Virus record (IMG/VR): IMGVR_UViG_3300036985_000835
Span: 1 to 37,937 of that record
Reading direction: 5' to 3' (one strand)
From: a virus
Length of the DNA stretch: 37,937 nt
The stretch's first letter is position 1. Each line of letters opens with the position of its first letter. Of the stretch, positions 24,216 to 31,660 are shown piece by piece. A model generated the notes under the pieces. That model made no database searches. It saw only the letters and a list, made by a program, of their open reading frames with translations, and was not told where the DNA came from. A program made the position numbers and the translations under genes.

Positions 24216-26417
24216 TTATTTAAAGTTTTTAAATGGTGATCTCTTAATTACTTGGCCGCCACTTCGCATACCATTCCCCATGTGCCGGAAAGGGCTATGA
24301 GGTAATTTAAACAAATTATCTGACTTTTGCAAGTTTTTGGCGGCATCATCCATGATGACACGCTTCTGGTAACCTCTGTTTGATTGTTGAATTCTCATAA
24401 AAGCAACTAGTGCAGAGAAGGCTACTAGCCTATCCACGTTAAGTCCTTCTGTATAAGCTTGCATTTCTTTAAGGAGCATTGCATCTGGAATACGCTCTAT
24501 ACCATATGTGGTCTTTACTATAGTTCCATCTTCTTTAGTAACTGTATCTAATTCTTCTCTAGTATATTCTATGACATAACTTAGAAGGTGAGTCTTAAAT
24601 AGTACTCCTGTATTCTTCCATCCATACTCCTGGAATACGTTAGCATTGGCGCCAAGGTCTTTTAAGAACATGATCTGTGTTCTAGGTACTAGATACCTTT
24701 GTTTCTTTCTTGATATCATGTACTGGATAAATAGGGAAATGTTATTCTCTATCACCGTCCAGGCATTATACCATTCTATAATTAACTCCAGTCTCTCATG
24801 TGTCTTCTTGATGTCATCAAATCTACCACACCATGCAGCTACTATCTTATCTTGTTCTATAAAGTTTTCTACGTCTACGCCACTAATCTTAGTTACTTCT
24901 ACCGGAGCTTTCATCACATAGATAGAACACAATGAGTCAGATGTATTTGTTTTACCTTCAGATACGGGGTCAATGGATGCATAGTACATACCAAATGTTG
25001 GATCTTTTACAGGCCTTTCATATACAATCAGGGTTCCAGTTTTATCTTCTGTCTTCTTAGATATAGGGAATTCAGATATAGGAAGCTTGTTAGTCTCTCT
25101 AACTTTTGGTAATCCTTGTTCATCTCTGTAGATTTCTAAGAACTCATATGAGTATTCTTTATCTTCTATTCTCCTGAGTTGAGCTCCTACTAAATGCTGA
25201 GGGAATATAGATACCTTTCTATGTTTAAATGCTTCTTCAATGTTTCTTGGATGCTGAGATACTTCAAGCTGATATGCTTCCGGTGACATCTTTTTCTTAC
25301 ACTCTTCAAAGTAATCATCTAGTGCTTGAAGTGCTTCTTCTACTAAAGAGTTACCATAAGCATCTATGTAAGGAGGCATTGACCACTGCTCAGGAATAAA
25401 CAAACCTGATACACCTATAGTACCTTTACTATCTATCAGATCAGTATCTACAGCATAGATATCAGTACCTTCTGGATTAAGAATCATTTCTTTCAGCGGT
25501 TCACACTGGTCTAAGTCTCCAACAGATCCCGCAGCAATGAACATACCTGTAGTTATCATACCTGACTTAAGCGCTGGCTTGATGTATCCAAAGGTAGTAT
25601 TCATCTTAGGTGCAATCCCGGCTTCCTCATGGAAGAAGTATTTAACTGGACCCCCTACACCATTTGTAGGATCTTTCTCAAATGACATACCTTGAATAGT
25701 ACCCTTAAGACCTACTTCAGTCTTTCTGTCCCCTTTTCTTACTTCAATCTTTTGCTGCCACATCATGACCTTGTCTGGTGACATAGGTCTATACCATGCA
25801 GTATGCTCATTTAAAAAGGCTGCGTATTCAGATAAGAACTTCCATGTACCTTTCTCATTGATGTAATCCTTGAGAGATGCGCCCATCTTAAGAGTAACAC
25901 CAGCTTCAAACCATTGTTGATTGAGTAGTTTACCGGCATGATAATAAGATGACGCAATCTGACGTTTCTTAAGAATAGCTGAATGCTTATAGTGTAACTC
26001 AGCTAACAGCTCATAAAGAGCCATGTGATACTGAGCATCCCGTATATCAGCAAACCCAAATGCTTGTATCTCCTTATTAAAGATAGGTAAGAAGTTAAGC
26101 CACATGTAATACTCCCGGGCTAAGAACCATATCTCTTTACCAGACTTTACAATAACACCCTTACGGCATTTTTCTTTCTGATCATCCCAGTAATTAATAA
26201 AGTCCTTAGACTTATAGGGGGCTGTACAATATATCTTGTTTTCATTAAACAGTCTACACTGCTCATTAAAGATCTTACTGCTATCCTCATTAAAGTTGTA
26301 CTGACCTGGCTGTTTGAATATGCTAACAATAAAAACCCTGAACTCCTCTCTTGTAACAAAGTCAGTAGTAGTCCAGGTACCATTATCCCAGGTTGGTATG
26401 TCGTTCCAGAAATCCAT
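24216..26417 (-). CDS. terL: Terminase large subunit
   Basis: The 733-aa product pumps DNA into the prohead and cuts the concatemer. A degenerate Walker A-like segment is at residues 150-165 (KKRQIASSYYHAGKLL), a Walker B-like strand with acidic residues at 258-266 (VKYFFHEEAG) and a coupling-motif-like GMFIAAGSVGD at 291-301. The C-terminal RNase H-like nuclease shows D483 in ASIDPV, E557 in TVIENN and D645 in ERIPDAML at the expected order. The C-terminal tail is basic and Gly-rich. Its ATG overlaps the stop of the 171-aa gene by one base, and the portal follows directly. The size matches crAss-like TerL. Confidence 0.85.
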   Translation of the reverse strand: MDFWNDIPTWDNGTWTTTDFVTREEFRVFIVSIFKQPGQYNFNEDSSKIFNEQCRLFNENKIYCTAPYKSKDFINYWDDQKEKCRKGVIVKSGKEIWFLAREYYMWLNFLPIFNKEIQAFGFADIRDAQYHMALYELLAELHYKHSAILKKRQIASSYYHAGKLLNQQWFEAGVTLKMGASLKDYINEKGTWKFLSEYAAFLNEHTAWYRPMSPDKVMMWQQKIEVRKGDRKTEVGLKGTIQGMSFEKDPTNGVGGPVKYFFHEEAGIAPKMNTTFGYIKPALKSGMITTGMFIAAGSVGDLDQCEPLKEMILNPEGTDIYAVDTDLIDSKGTIGVSGLFIPEQWSMPPYIDAYGNSLVEEALQALDDYFEECKKKMSPEAYQLEVSQHPRNIEEAFKHRKVSIFPQHLVGAQLRRIEDKEYSYEFLEIYRDEQGLPKVRETNKLPISEFPISKKTEDKTGTLIVYERPVKDPTFGMYYASIDPVSEGKTNTSDSLCSIYVMKAPVEVTKISGVDVENFIEQDKIVAAWCGRFDDIKKTHERLELIIEWYNAWTVIENNISLFIQYMISRKKQRYLVPRTQIMFLKDLGANANVFQEYGWKNTGVLFKTHLLSYVIEYTREELDTVTKEDGTIVKTTYGIERIPDAMLLKEMQAYTEGLNVDRLVAFSALVAFMRIQQSNRGYQKRVIMDDAAKNLQKSDNLFKLPHSPFRHMGNGMRSGGQVIKRSPFKNFK

Positions 26418-26932
26418 TATGAGTCATACGCTAATCCCTGACCACCTCTTACTTTGCTTTGCTGTTCATCCTGCAGGTCTTTGTATGCACCCTTAAATGA
26501 TTGTCTAATTGAGTCAAAGTCTTTTGCCATAGCTCTAATCTGACCTATGTTACCGTCTTTACCATCAGTAATTTGAGTAGTAGCTAAGTATCTTGCTATT
26601 CTGTCTAGAGCTTTCTGCATACCATCATACGCGCGGGAGGTAGGTGTCTCATATAATCTTGCACAGAACTGCAGTGCGGTATAGATATCTTTATCTTCCG
26701 GGGAAAACTCTGCCTCTATCTGATCTAAGATTAAGTCTTCTTTATCCAATGCTGGAGTATGAAAGAATACATTCAAATCAGGATTTGGACATGTCATATA
26801 AAACAAGTACAAGTAGATCTTGAGATAATCATCTGGATAGTTATCCATGATATCCTTAAGTGCTTTCATTGTAAAACAATGCTCTGTAGGTACAACTACC
26901 CCATTCTGCACGTCAAATAATCTTACTATCAT
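26417..26932 (-). CDS. Unknown protein next to terL, possible small-terminase equivalent
   Basis: The 171-aa product is helical. It starts MIVRLFDVQNGVVVPTEHCF, has an aromatic helix (DDYLKIYLYLFYMTCPNP) and an acidic middle, and ends in a coiled-coil-like region (IGQIRAMAKDFDSIRQSFKG) and a polar tail. No helix-turn-helix is obvious. It directly precedes and overlaps terL by one base, the usual place of a small terminase subunit, and crAss-like phages lack an easily recognised one. The small-subunit role is a guess. Confidence 0.4.
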   Translation of the reverse strand: MIVRLFDVQNGVVVPTEHCFTMKALKDIMDNYPDDYLKIYLYLFYMTCPNPDLNVFFHTPALDKEDLILDQIEAEFSPEDKDIYTALQFCARLYETPTSRAYDGMQKALDRIARYLATTQITDGKDGNIGQIRAMAKDFDSIRQSFKGAYKDLQDEQQSKVRGGQGLAYDS

Positions 26933-26943
26933 TTCTTTTTAAT

Positions 26944-27213
26944 TTAAAAAGGTAAGTTTCCTTTTTGTATTTTTTTTGGTAAACCAAATAAGTTTCTTAG
27001 ACCATCCCAAAATCCAGATGCAAAATATCCACTGCGAATTATATGGGAGTCTTTACATACTATATATCCATTATACTGAGTACTGTTCTTTTTAAAGTAA
27101 CAAAATACTTTGCCCTTGTATTTCAATATCTTAATAGTTTTTATTTCTTCACAGTGAAACCAAGCAGGGTTACCTAAGTAATTGGTTTCAATCTTATAAA
27201 ATCTCATAGTCAT
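26944..27213 (-). CDS. Small unknown protein in the packaging operon, 89 aa
   Basis: The product starts MTMRFYKIETNYLGNPAW and is beta-rich with many Lys and aromatic residues, followed by a basic C-terminus (LRNLFGLPKKIQKGNLPF). No motif was recognised. Its start overlaps the stop of the nuclease gene by four bases. The purine-rich AAAAAGAA before its own and its downstream neighbour's ATG resembles the junctions of the basic array. Confidence 0.45.
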   Translation of the reverse strand: MTMRFYKIETNYLGNPAWFHCEEIKTIKILKYKGKVFCYFKKNSTQYNGYIVCKDSHIIRSGYFASGFWDGLRNLFGLPKKIQKGNLPF

Positions 27214-28040
27214 TTCTTTTTAATTTGGTCTCTGTTATCATATAGCCAGTTAATGATGGAGATAACCTCATCTGCAAGATATGGTACTTCCATTTGTATA
27301 ACTTCTTTAATTACGGGATCTCCATTTGATGAATACTTAATAATAGGATAGCCGTATTCATCTGTTCCTTCTTTTTCAAAAAGCACATGATGGATGTATA
27401 TCTTACCCGGTTTAAGTTTACGGTTATGCTTCAGTATAATATACATATAAATACTCAGCTGCAATGCATAGTGGTTGAAGTTACAATCATCTAGATGACT
27501 TATAGGATGAGACATTTTATCTGATATCCCTTCCCAGTTCTTAAATGATTCTTTCTTAATCTCCTTGTTAGTTTTGTAATCAATAATGTTTACTTTACTA
27601 TTGACTACTTCTACTAAGTCAGACTGTCCACATATGCCCGCAGACTTAATATAGACCATATGCTCTGGGTATATACCATCTGTAAGCTTTTGTTCAGGTG
27701 CCCTTTTTTGAGAATCCTCTTCAATAGGTTTATAGATTGGAATAGGTAAACCTTCTAACTCTATAGAAGATAAAGAGCATATATCTGCTTCTCTTTGGTT
27801 ATGATAAAATGTACCAAGAGTAGTAGCACGGTCTGCTTCTGCTTTCCACAGTTCAAGAATTTTTTCTGGTGGAATACCAAACCATTTAGATTTAGTCTTC
27901 TTAGTTACACTAGCCGCTACCTTTTCAGCATCAAATGGTTTCTTAAAGTTAGATAAGAGTGATGTTACACTTATCCAGTCTATACCTTCTGCATCAATGC
28001 TCTTGTAGCTATGATCTGCAGCATTAAATATAATACTCAT
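27210..28040 (-). CDS. PD-(D/E)XK (RecB-like) nuclease
   Basis: The 276-aa product carries the RecB/Cas4-like set of motifs in order: GTFYH at 76-80, a conserved Glu in IYPEHMVY at 123-130, GQSD at 138-141, DYKT at 154-157 and the Gln of HYALQLSIYMYII at 190-202. Acidic D141 and D154 with K156 would hold the metal ions. No helicase part is attached. Such stand-alone nucleases occur near the terminase of some crAss-like phages and may process packaging or recombination intermediates, but the substrate is unknown. It overlaps both neighbours by four bases. Confidence 0.75.
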   Translation of the reverse strand: MSIIFNAADHSYKSIDAEGIDWISVTSLLSNFKKPFDAEKVAASVTKKTKSKWFGIPPEKILELWKAEADRATTLGTFYHNQREADICSLSSIELEGLPIPIYKPIEEDSQKRAPEQKLTDGIYPEHMVYIKSAGICGQSDLVEVVNSKVNIIDYKTNKEIKKESFKNWEGISDKMSHPISHLDDCNFNHYALQLSIYMYIILKHNRKLKPGKIYIHHVLFEKEGTDEYGYPIIKYSSNGDPVIKEVIQMEVPYLADEVISIINWLYDNRDQIKKK

Positions 28041-28339
28041 AGTGTGTCTAGTTTATCTTCATCTTCTTCTGATAGTAGTGCAAACCATCTGCCATCTGGG
28101 CATTCAGTTGATAAGGCTCTGAGTTTAAATGTTAAAGAACATCCACATAATCCACAACATGGTTGTGTTCCGGGTATAGCACATTCCTTTCCTTTGGTGT
28201 CTTGATGTTCACATGAATCACAAATGTCTTTTCTATGATCAGCAATATCTTCTACAAATTCATCTCTTATCACTGAGTTTTTAATACCCTCCATGATTTG
28301 TTTTCTATTCTTCCAAATTTCCTTGATTCTTCCGGCCAT
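28037..28339 (-). CDS. Cys-rich putative zinc-ribbon protein, 100 aa
   Basis: Residues about 39-73 carry CDSCEHQ, C-x(n)-CCGLCGC and then TECPDGRW, enough Cys for a zinc ribbon or a similar knuckle. A basic N-terminus (RIKEIWKNRKQIM) precedes it and an acidic C-terminus follows (EEDEDKL). I recall such proteins next to IHF-like genes in crAss-like phages. The start lies inside the last 35 bases of the IHF-like gene and its TGA stop overlaps the nuclease gene. Function unknown. Confidence 0.55.
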   Translation of the reverse strand: MAGRIKEIWKNRKQIMEGIKNSVIRDEFVEDIADHRKDICDSCEHQDTKGKECAIPGTQPCCGLCGCSLTFKLRALSTECPDGRWFALLSEEDEDKLDTL

Positions 28340-28685
28340 CTCTAAATGCTTTTTTAGTTTCTAAGAATTGATTTATGTTTTTTATTGCTACAGAAAGTTT
28401 CTCTAACTTCTGTTCAGCGCTTTTTTTGTTATGATAGTTTATGAAAGTCTGAGTATCATACTTGTTATTCAGGTTTCTGTACTTCAAAATTAGTGCATCT
28501 ACACTTTTCTTCTGAATTATAAAGTGACCTAAACCAGGTAAGTTTATTCTTAGATTTTCTAAACTTGATAAGTTCTTTCTTACTTCTTTGTAATAAAAAC
28601 TTACTATGTCATCTACTAAAGATGCTGGTATATCATATTGCTCAGCAACCGCTTTAATTATTACTTCCGGCTTCTTTGGTATCAT
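28305..28685 (-). CDS. HU/IHF-like DNA-bending protein
   Basis: The 126-aa product shows the IHF-like order: an N-terminal helix pair (VAEQYDIPASLVDDIVSFYY), then a loop and strands with NLPGLGHFIIQKK near residues 48-60, matching the h-x-(G/L)-h-G-x-F turn of the HU family. Residues 60-126 replace the usual arm and C-terminal helix with a longer Lys-rich helical tail. Pairs of IHF-like genes are known from crAss-like phages. It ends with a TAG stop and overlaps both neighbours by about 30 bases. Confidence 0.65.
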   Translation of the reverse strand: MIPKKPEVIIKAVAEQYDIPASLVDDIVSFYYKEVRKNLSSLENLRINLPGLGHFIIQKKSVDALILKYRNLNNKYDTQTFINYHNKKSAEQKLEKLSVAIKNINQFLETKKAFRDGRKNQGNLEE

Positions 28686-29043
28686 CTCCTAAAAATTTAT
28701 AGTCAAGTAATACTGTCCCGGTAGTTTGTATTTGCAAATCAGGATTGAGCATGATTATCTTTTTGTTGTTGGGATCTTTAACAACAAGATTGTTTTTCTC
28801 AGCCTTGTTAATGCAATTTCTTACAGTCTGTGGAGTTTTGAATATCCAGTCTTCTTCAGTAGATGCATCATAACAAAAATGTGTAAGTTCTAAAGGTTGA
28901 TTAAAGCTCAATAAAGTTAAGCAGTTAAGGTCAGACTCACTCACTGTTATACGGTTAAGGTAACAGTGAGTTAAAATCTGAAACTTTACAATCTCCCACT
29001 TAGGCATTCTTACACGCTTCTGTACTTGATTTACTAAAGCCAT
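28654..29043 (-). CDS. Winged-helix-like protein, 129 aa
   Basis: The product has a basic start (QVQKRVRMPKWEIVKF) and a region predicted to be a winged helix, with SESDLNCLTLLSF and then FKTPQTVRNCINKAEKNNLV (residues about 68-87) followed by a beta hairpin (VVKDPNNKKIIML). The recognition-helix-like TPQTVRNCINKAEK suggests DNA binding. Similar proteins precede IHF-like genes in crAss-like phages. A regulatory or packaging role is possible, including a small terminase-type function. Confidence 0.5.
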   Translation of the reverse strand: MALVNQVQKRVRMPKWEIVKFQILTHCYLNRITVSESDLNCLTLLSFNQPLELTHFCYDASTEEDWIFKTPQTVRNCINKAEKNNLVVKDPNNKKIIMLNPDLQIQTTGTVLLDYKFLGDDTKEAGSNN

Positions 29044-29045
29044 GA

Positions 29046-29327
29046 TTAGTTCTTCTTAAGTCTTTTACCTTCTTGTTTGATTTCTTCTCTCAATGCTTCT
29101 GGAGAATCTGCCGCTTCCGCTTCTTCTTGTTGAGCTGCCATCATTGCATACTGCATTTGGATATTAGTTCTCTTCCAACGTGCTTCATCAATCTTTAGTA
29201 AAGTTTCCTCATAATCAGCTTGAGCTTTAAGATAAGGCATTGACTCAGTATAAAACTGAAGCATCTGTTCTCTCTTTTCATTCAATTCTTCCGGAGTTAA
29301 CTCCATCTCTTTTACTTGTTCTTCCAT
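29046..29327 (-). CDS. Small acidic coiled-coil protein, first gene of the packaging operon, 93 aa
   Basis: The product is almost wholly helical, with ELTPEELNEKREQMLQFYTE, then SMPYLKAQADYEETLLKIDE and ARWKRTNIQMQYAMM. The PYLKAQ-x-(D/E)-YE-x-L pattern is familiar from crAss-like genomes. It is directly behind the 29351 promoter element and starts the unit that runs through terL to the capsid gene. Its function is not known; a multimeric packaging or head factor would fit. Confidence 0.5.
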   Translation of the reverse strand: MEEQVKEMELTPEELNEKREQMLQFYTESMPYLKAQADYEETLLKIDEARWKRTNIQMQYAMMAAQQEEAEAADSPEALREEIKQEGKRLKKN

Positions 29328-29350
29328 GGTTTCTGTATTTTAAGTTTACA

Positions 29351-29358
29351 CAAATATA
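29351..29358 (-). promoter_or_regulatory. Putative -7 promoter element of the packaging/head operon
   Basis: TATATTTG on the minus strand, 24 bases before the start at 29327 and downstream of a strong terminator. It exactly matches TAnnTTTG. The spot is the expected start of the packaging operon. Confidence 0.55.
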
Positions 29359-29384
29359 GAACAAAAGTTTAAACCTTACACATT

Positions 29385-29419
29385 TAAAACAAAAAACCCA
29401 GATAGTGTAACTACCTGGG
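29385..29419 (-). terminator. Strong rho-independent terminator after the lysis cassette
   Basis: A nine-pair stem with one G-T pair, CCCAGGTAG with CTATCTGGG and loop TTACA, spans 29397-29419. TTTTTTGTTTT follows on the minus strand. It separates the tail-fibre/lysis unit from the packaging operon. Confidence 0.85.
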
Positions 29420-29440
29420 CTTATATAGTGTTCTAAACTT

Positions 29441-29599
29441 TTATCTATTCTTCATTGTGAAGTTGAATAGGGTAATAAGGTAAAACTGTCTTGAGATGTC
29501 TACTTCTATTGTTAAGATATCAATCTTTCCAAGACGTGCTCTTATTTGGAACTTGTCCCACTGTTTGTTGTGGACTCTCCAGTTGTTTCTAAATATCAT
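29441..29599 (-). CDS. Small basic protein, last gene of the lysis unit, 52 aa
   Basis: A longer frame overlaps the M15 gene, but the ATG at 29599 (MIFRNNWRVHNKQWDKFQIR) lies just beyond the M15 stop and gives a compact 52-aa product. It continues with ARLGKIDILTIEVDISRQFY and LITLFNF. The pattern NNW-x-V-x-NKQW-x-x-FQ-x-R-x-RLG resembles small proteins I associate with crAss-like phages. There is no signal peptide. Function unknown. Confidence 0.6.
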   Translation of the reverse strand: MIFRNNWRVHNKQWDKFQIRARLGKIDILTIEVDISRQFYLITLFNFTMKNR

Positions 29600-29606
29600 A
29601 GTCTTA

Positions 29607-30068
29607 TTATTTATAAGGTACATAAGATGTACCCTTACCTGATTTAACAGCCTTGAGTATTTGTTTGCGTTGCTTACCGGTAGACTCATAAGATACATGT
29701 ACCCAATCAGGATTACTATCTGTACCAAACTCCCAGATCATCTGATCAAAGTTTAGATTGTCTTTGATAAAATCAAAGATCTGTTTATTAGTAACTGTAG
29801 TACCGTCCATATCAATATCAATAGCTTCACCAGTACAGTGTTGTGAGCTTAATGCACCACCAACAGCTGTGTTTAGTTCTTTGCTACGGTATCCTGATGA
29901 AAGGATAATAGGGACTCCAAAGTGCTCTCTAATAGGCTGAAATACTTTCTCAGCTAATAGTTTAAAGTTCTCAATGTGTTCAGGTGTAGGCATATTGCTG
30001 ATACCTTTTCTTTTAGCAGTTTCTGATCTCATCACTTCTGCTAATGCTAAATTTTTACTTAGTTGCAT
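29607..30068 (-). CDS. Peptidase M15 endolysin (M15_3-like)
   Basis: The 153-aa product is about the size of a stand-alone M15 domain. Zinc-site residues are visible: H77 and D84 in SSQHCTGEAIDID and H124 in DWVHVSYE, with SSGYRS at 57-62 and a helix (NPLFQP-type KVFQPIREHF) before it. The family cleaves D-Ala-D-Ala or L-Ala-D-Glu bonds of peptidoglycan. No signal peptide is present, so release would depend on a holin, or it could act as a virion-associated enzyme. It sits six bases after the lysozyme gene. Two lytic enzymes side by side suggest they act on different bonds. Confidence 0.75.
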   Translation of the reverse strand: MQLSKNLALAEVMRSETAKRKGISNMPTPEHIENFKLLAEKVFQPIREHFGVPIILSSGYRSKELNTAVGGALSSQHCTGEAIDIDMDGTTVTNKQIFDFIKDNLNFDQMIWEFGTDSNPDWVHVSYESTGKQRKQILKAVKSGKGTSYVPYK

Positions 30069-30073
30069 GTTGT

Positions 30074-30532
30074 TTATTTTTTAAAGTACAAGTCTGCTTC
30101 AGCTTCTCTGCGTCTAACAAGACCTTTTAATGTTTTACCCCCGGCTTTTACCCACTTGAGGAATTCTAATCTAATTGATTCATCTTCTGGATTTGCATTT
30201 ACTTTCTTAAGCAATGTAGAAGCCTTTAGATTTGCAGGCCCTAGATTATAAGCAAATGATACCAATGCATCAAATTGGTTTTGATTGATATTATCTACAC
30301 AGTAACTGTCTACATACTTCTCAAAGCTTACTAGCATACTAGCTAATAGTTCAGTTGCTTGTTCCTCAGTTATAGTAGCATCTGACATAGTCACTTTCTT
30401 ACCATTAGGATAAAATGTAGCTCCGTATCCAATTGTAGGAATAGCTGCAGGACATTTGTAAGGAGCTCCTCTGAACCCTTCAAATGACTTGATCATATCA
30501 ATTCCCGCTTTTCCCGTCTTTGTTATCTTCAT
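30074..30532 (-). CDS. Lysozyme, GH24 (T4/lambdoid-endolysin type)
   Basis: A longer frame opens at 30592 but the ATG at 30532 (MKITKTGKAGIDMIKSFEGF) gives the canonical N-terminus. The catalytic set E-8-(D/C)-5-T is present as E18, C27 and T33 (FEGFRGAPYKCPAAIPTIGYG region), with Cys in place of the Asp of T4 lysozyme, as in some phage endolysins. The rest (NQNQFDALVSFAYNLGPANL and GLVRRREAEADLY) matches GH24. No signal-arrest-release helix is seen at the N-terminus. It overlaps the upstream two-TM protein by 35 bases. It hydrolyses the glycan strands of the host wall. Confidence 0.85.
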   Translation of the reverse strand: MKITKTGKAGIDMIKSFEGFRGAPYKCPAAIPTIGYGATFYPNGKKVTMSDATITEEQATELLASMLVSFEKYVDSYCVDNINQNQFDALVSFAYNLGPANLKASTLLKKVNANPEDESIRLEFLKWVKAGGKTLKGLVRRREAEADLYFKK

Positions 30533-30773
30533 CTTTGTTCTTTTTTTTAAGTGATAAAATTCTACCTGCTGTAGTAATCCCAAATGCTCCAAGTGTAAGA
30601 ATCATAAAACCATCAAAGATAAATTCTTTTATGATAAGTTCCTTACTCATGATACCTGTGATTACATCAACTACTAGGATAAACACCATAGCAAAGAATG
30701 CTACTACACCTACAAAGGCTTGCTCATTTATTTGATTGTCATCTGAGATGAGTTCTCTAAAAAACTTTTTCAT
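30498..30773 (-). CDS. Two-segment membrane protein, likely holin
   Basis: The 91-aa product has two hydrophobic segments, about residues 19-44 (AFVGVVAFFAMVFILVVDVI) and 52-70 (FIFDGFMILTLGAFGITTAG), with an acidic N-terminus (ELISDDNQIN) and a very basic C-tail (LKKKNKDEDNKDG). Size, two TM segments and a position just before the lysozyme fit a class II-type holin that makes the inner-membrane hole. It overlaps the lysozyme start by 35 bases and the upstream gene by four. A direct family match is not claimed. Confidence 0.6.
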   Translation of the reverse strand: MKKFFRELISDDNQINEQAFVGVVAFFAMVFILVVDVITGIMSKELIIKEFIFDGFMILTLGAFGITTAGRILSLKKKNKDEDNKDGKSGN

Positions 30774-31123
30774 AGTGTATCTGATTTAGTCTTACCCCAA
30801 AAATTCTTCTGTTCTTTAATAACTACTGTATCATGAATAACAATAGTGTCATGAATGTAAATTCTCACCTTTTTAATAACCTCAATAGTTTCTGCAACTG
30901 GTGTTTGTGCCAGTTCACCCTCTGCAGTTAATACAGTTTTCTCAAGCTGTTTTACATCTGACTCTAGTATTCCATTCTCCTCAGTTAGTTTTTCATTATC
31001 AGCTTGAAGAGTTTGTGCTGTGTCAACAACATCAACATGCTCTGTACCACTCTTAAGTATTTGAGTAAGCATAAGAGCAATGATTATTGCTATAAGTCCA
31101 AGTATTACAAGCTTGTTTTTCAT
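30770..31123 (-). CDS. Single-TM coiled-coil protein of the lysis cassette
   Basis: One N-terminal membrane segment (residues 4-22, LVILGLIAIIIALML) is followed by a coiled coil (LQADNEKLTEENGILESDVK) and a beta stretch with IHDTIVIHDTVVI. This is the layout of an Rz-type inner-membrane spanin or an accessory lysis protein. However, no embedded Rz1-like lipoprotein was identified within it, and a candidate one-piece spanin lies nearby at 31657. Its exact role is open. Confidence 0.45.
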   Translation of the reverse strand: MKNKLVILGLIAIIIALMLTQILKSGTEHVDVVDTAQTLQADNEKLTEENGILESDVKQLEKTVLTAEGELAQTPVAETIEVIKKVRIYIHDTIVIHDTVVIKEQKNFWGKTKSDTL

Positions 31124-31395
31124 CGCTTAGAGATTATAATGTCTTGTAGTTTCTCAAGAGCTTTTGTATTATTGTTCAAAGCCTCTGTAGTTTTTTGAGC
31201 ATCTGAACCAATATAAGTCGTGAGTTCCTTTTGTAGCTCGTCAACTTTAGTTTTTAATTTGTCTTCAGAAGCAAGTTGTCTCTTTAGCATAAACCAAAGA
31301 ACAGCTCCTAAACCTAGGACCACAACTCCTAGTGCCCCATATTGGGTTAATGTTTCAAATACTCCAAATGAAGGAGCTTCAGCAGATAGTACCAT
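31120..31395 (-). CDS. Single-TM small protein, holin-like or accessory
   Basis: One membrane segment (YGALGVVVLGLGAVLWFML, residues about 19-37) is followed by a charged coiled coil (KTKVDELQKELTTYIGS and TKALEKLQDIIIS). This plan is seen in phage holins of the one-TM type and in XhlA-like proteins. It ends in a four-base overlap with the downstream TM gene and starts two bases after the upstream one. The exact class is not clear. Confidence 0.45.
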   Translation of the reverse strand: MVLSAEAPSFGVFETLTQYGALGVVVLGLGAVLWFMLKRQLASEDKLKTKVDELQKELTTYIGSDAQKTTEALNNNTKALEKLQDIIISKR

Positions 31396-31396
31396 A

Positions 31397-31660
31397 TTAG
31401 TGAAGTTTTAGCATTAGTTCTTTAACTGCTACAGAAAGATCACTTACATTTCTTGCAAGCATCTTAATCTCTAGCTGTGTTTGTTCTTGTATAGCTTGAT
31501 ACTTAAGTCTATTTTCTTGTTCTACAAGTTCTATCTTACCTTTAAGTTTTCCTAGGTCTTCTGTGTTTTTACGTACATCACCATGTACAATTTTTAAGAA
31601 GTATCCAATAATTAGTACAGCGGTGCCAATAATAAAAGTTGTAATTTCAGAAGGTGTCAT
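31397..31660 (-). CDS. Single-TM coiled-coil protein, XhlA/holin-like
   Basis: An N-terminal membrane segment (FIIGTAVLIIGYFLKIV, residues about 9-25) precedes a heptad-rich helix (DLGKLKGKIELVEQENRLKY). It is the second of two similar small membrane proteins in a row. It overlaps the end of the spanin-like gene by four bases. As with its neighbour, the role in lysis is inferred from layout and position. Confidence 0.45.
   Translation of the reverse strand: MTPSEITTFIIGTAVLIIGYFLKIVHGDVRKNTEDLGKLKGKIELVEQENRLKYQAIQEQTQLEIKMLARNVSDLSVAVKELMLKLH

Noticed and set aside
29600-29728. Extended 95-aa version of the small gene at 29441
   Set aside because: The additional residues overlap the M15 peptidase gene in another frame. 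Only the last 52 codons resemble a known small protein.
30770-31123. Two-component (Rz/Rz1) spanin with an embedded lipoprotein gene
   Set aside because: The coiled-coil protein has the plan of an inner-membrane spanin, but I found no out-of-frame lipobox-bearing frame in it. The one-piece candidate at 31657 explains the function better.
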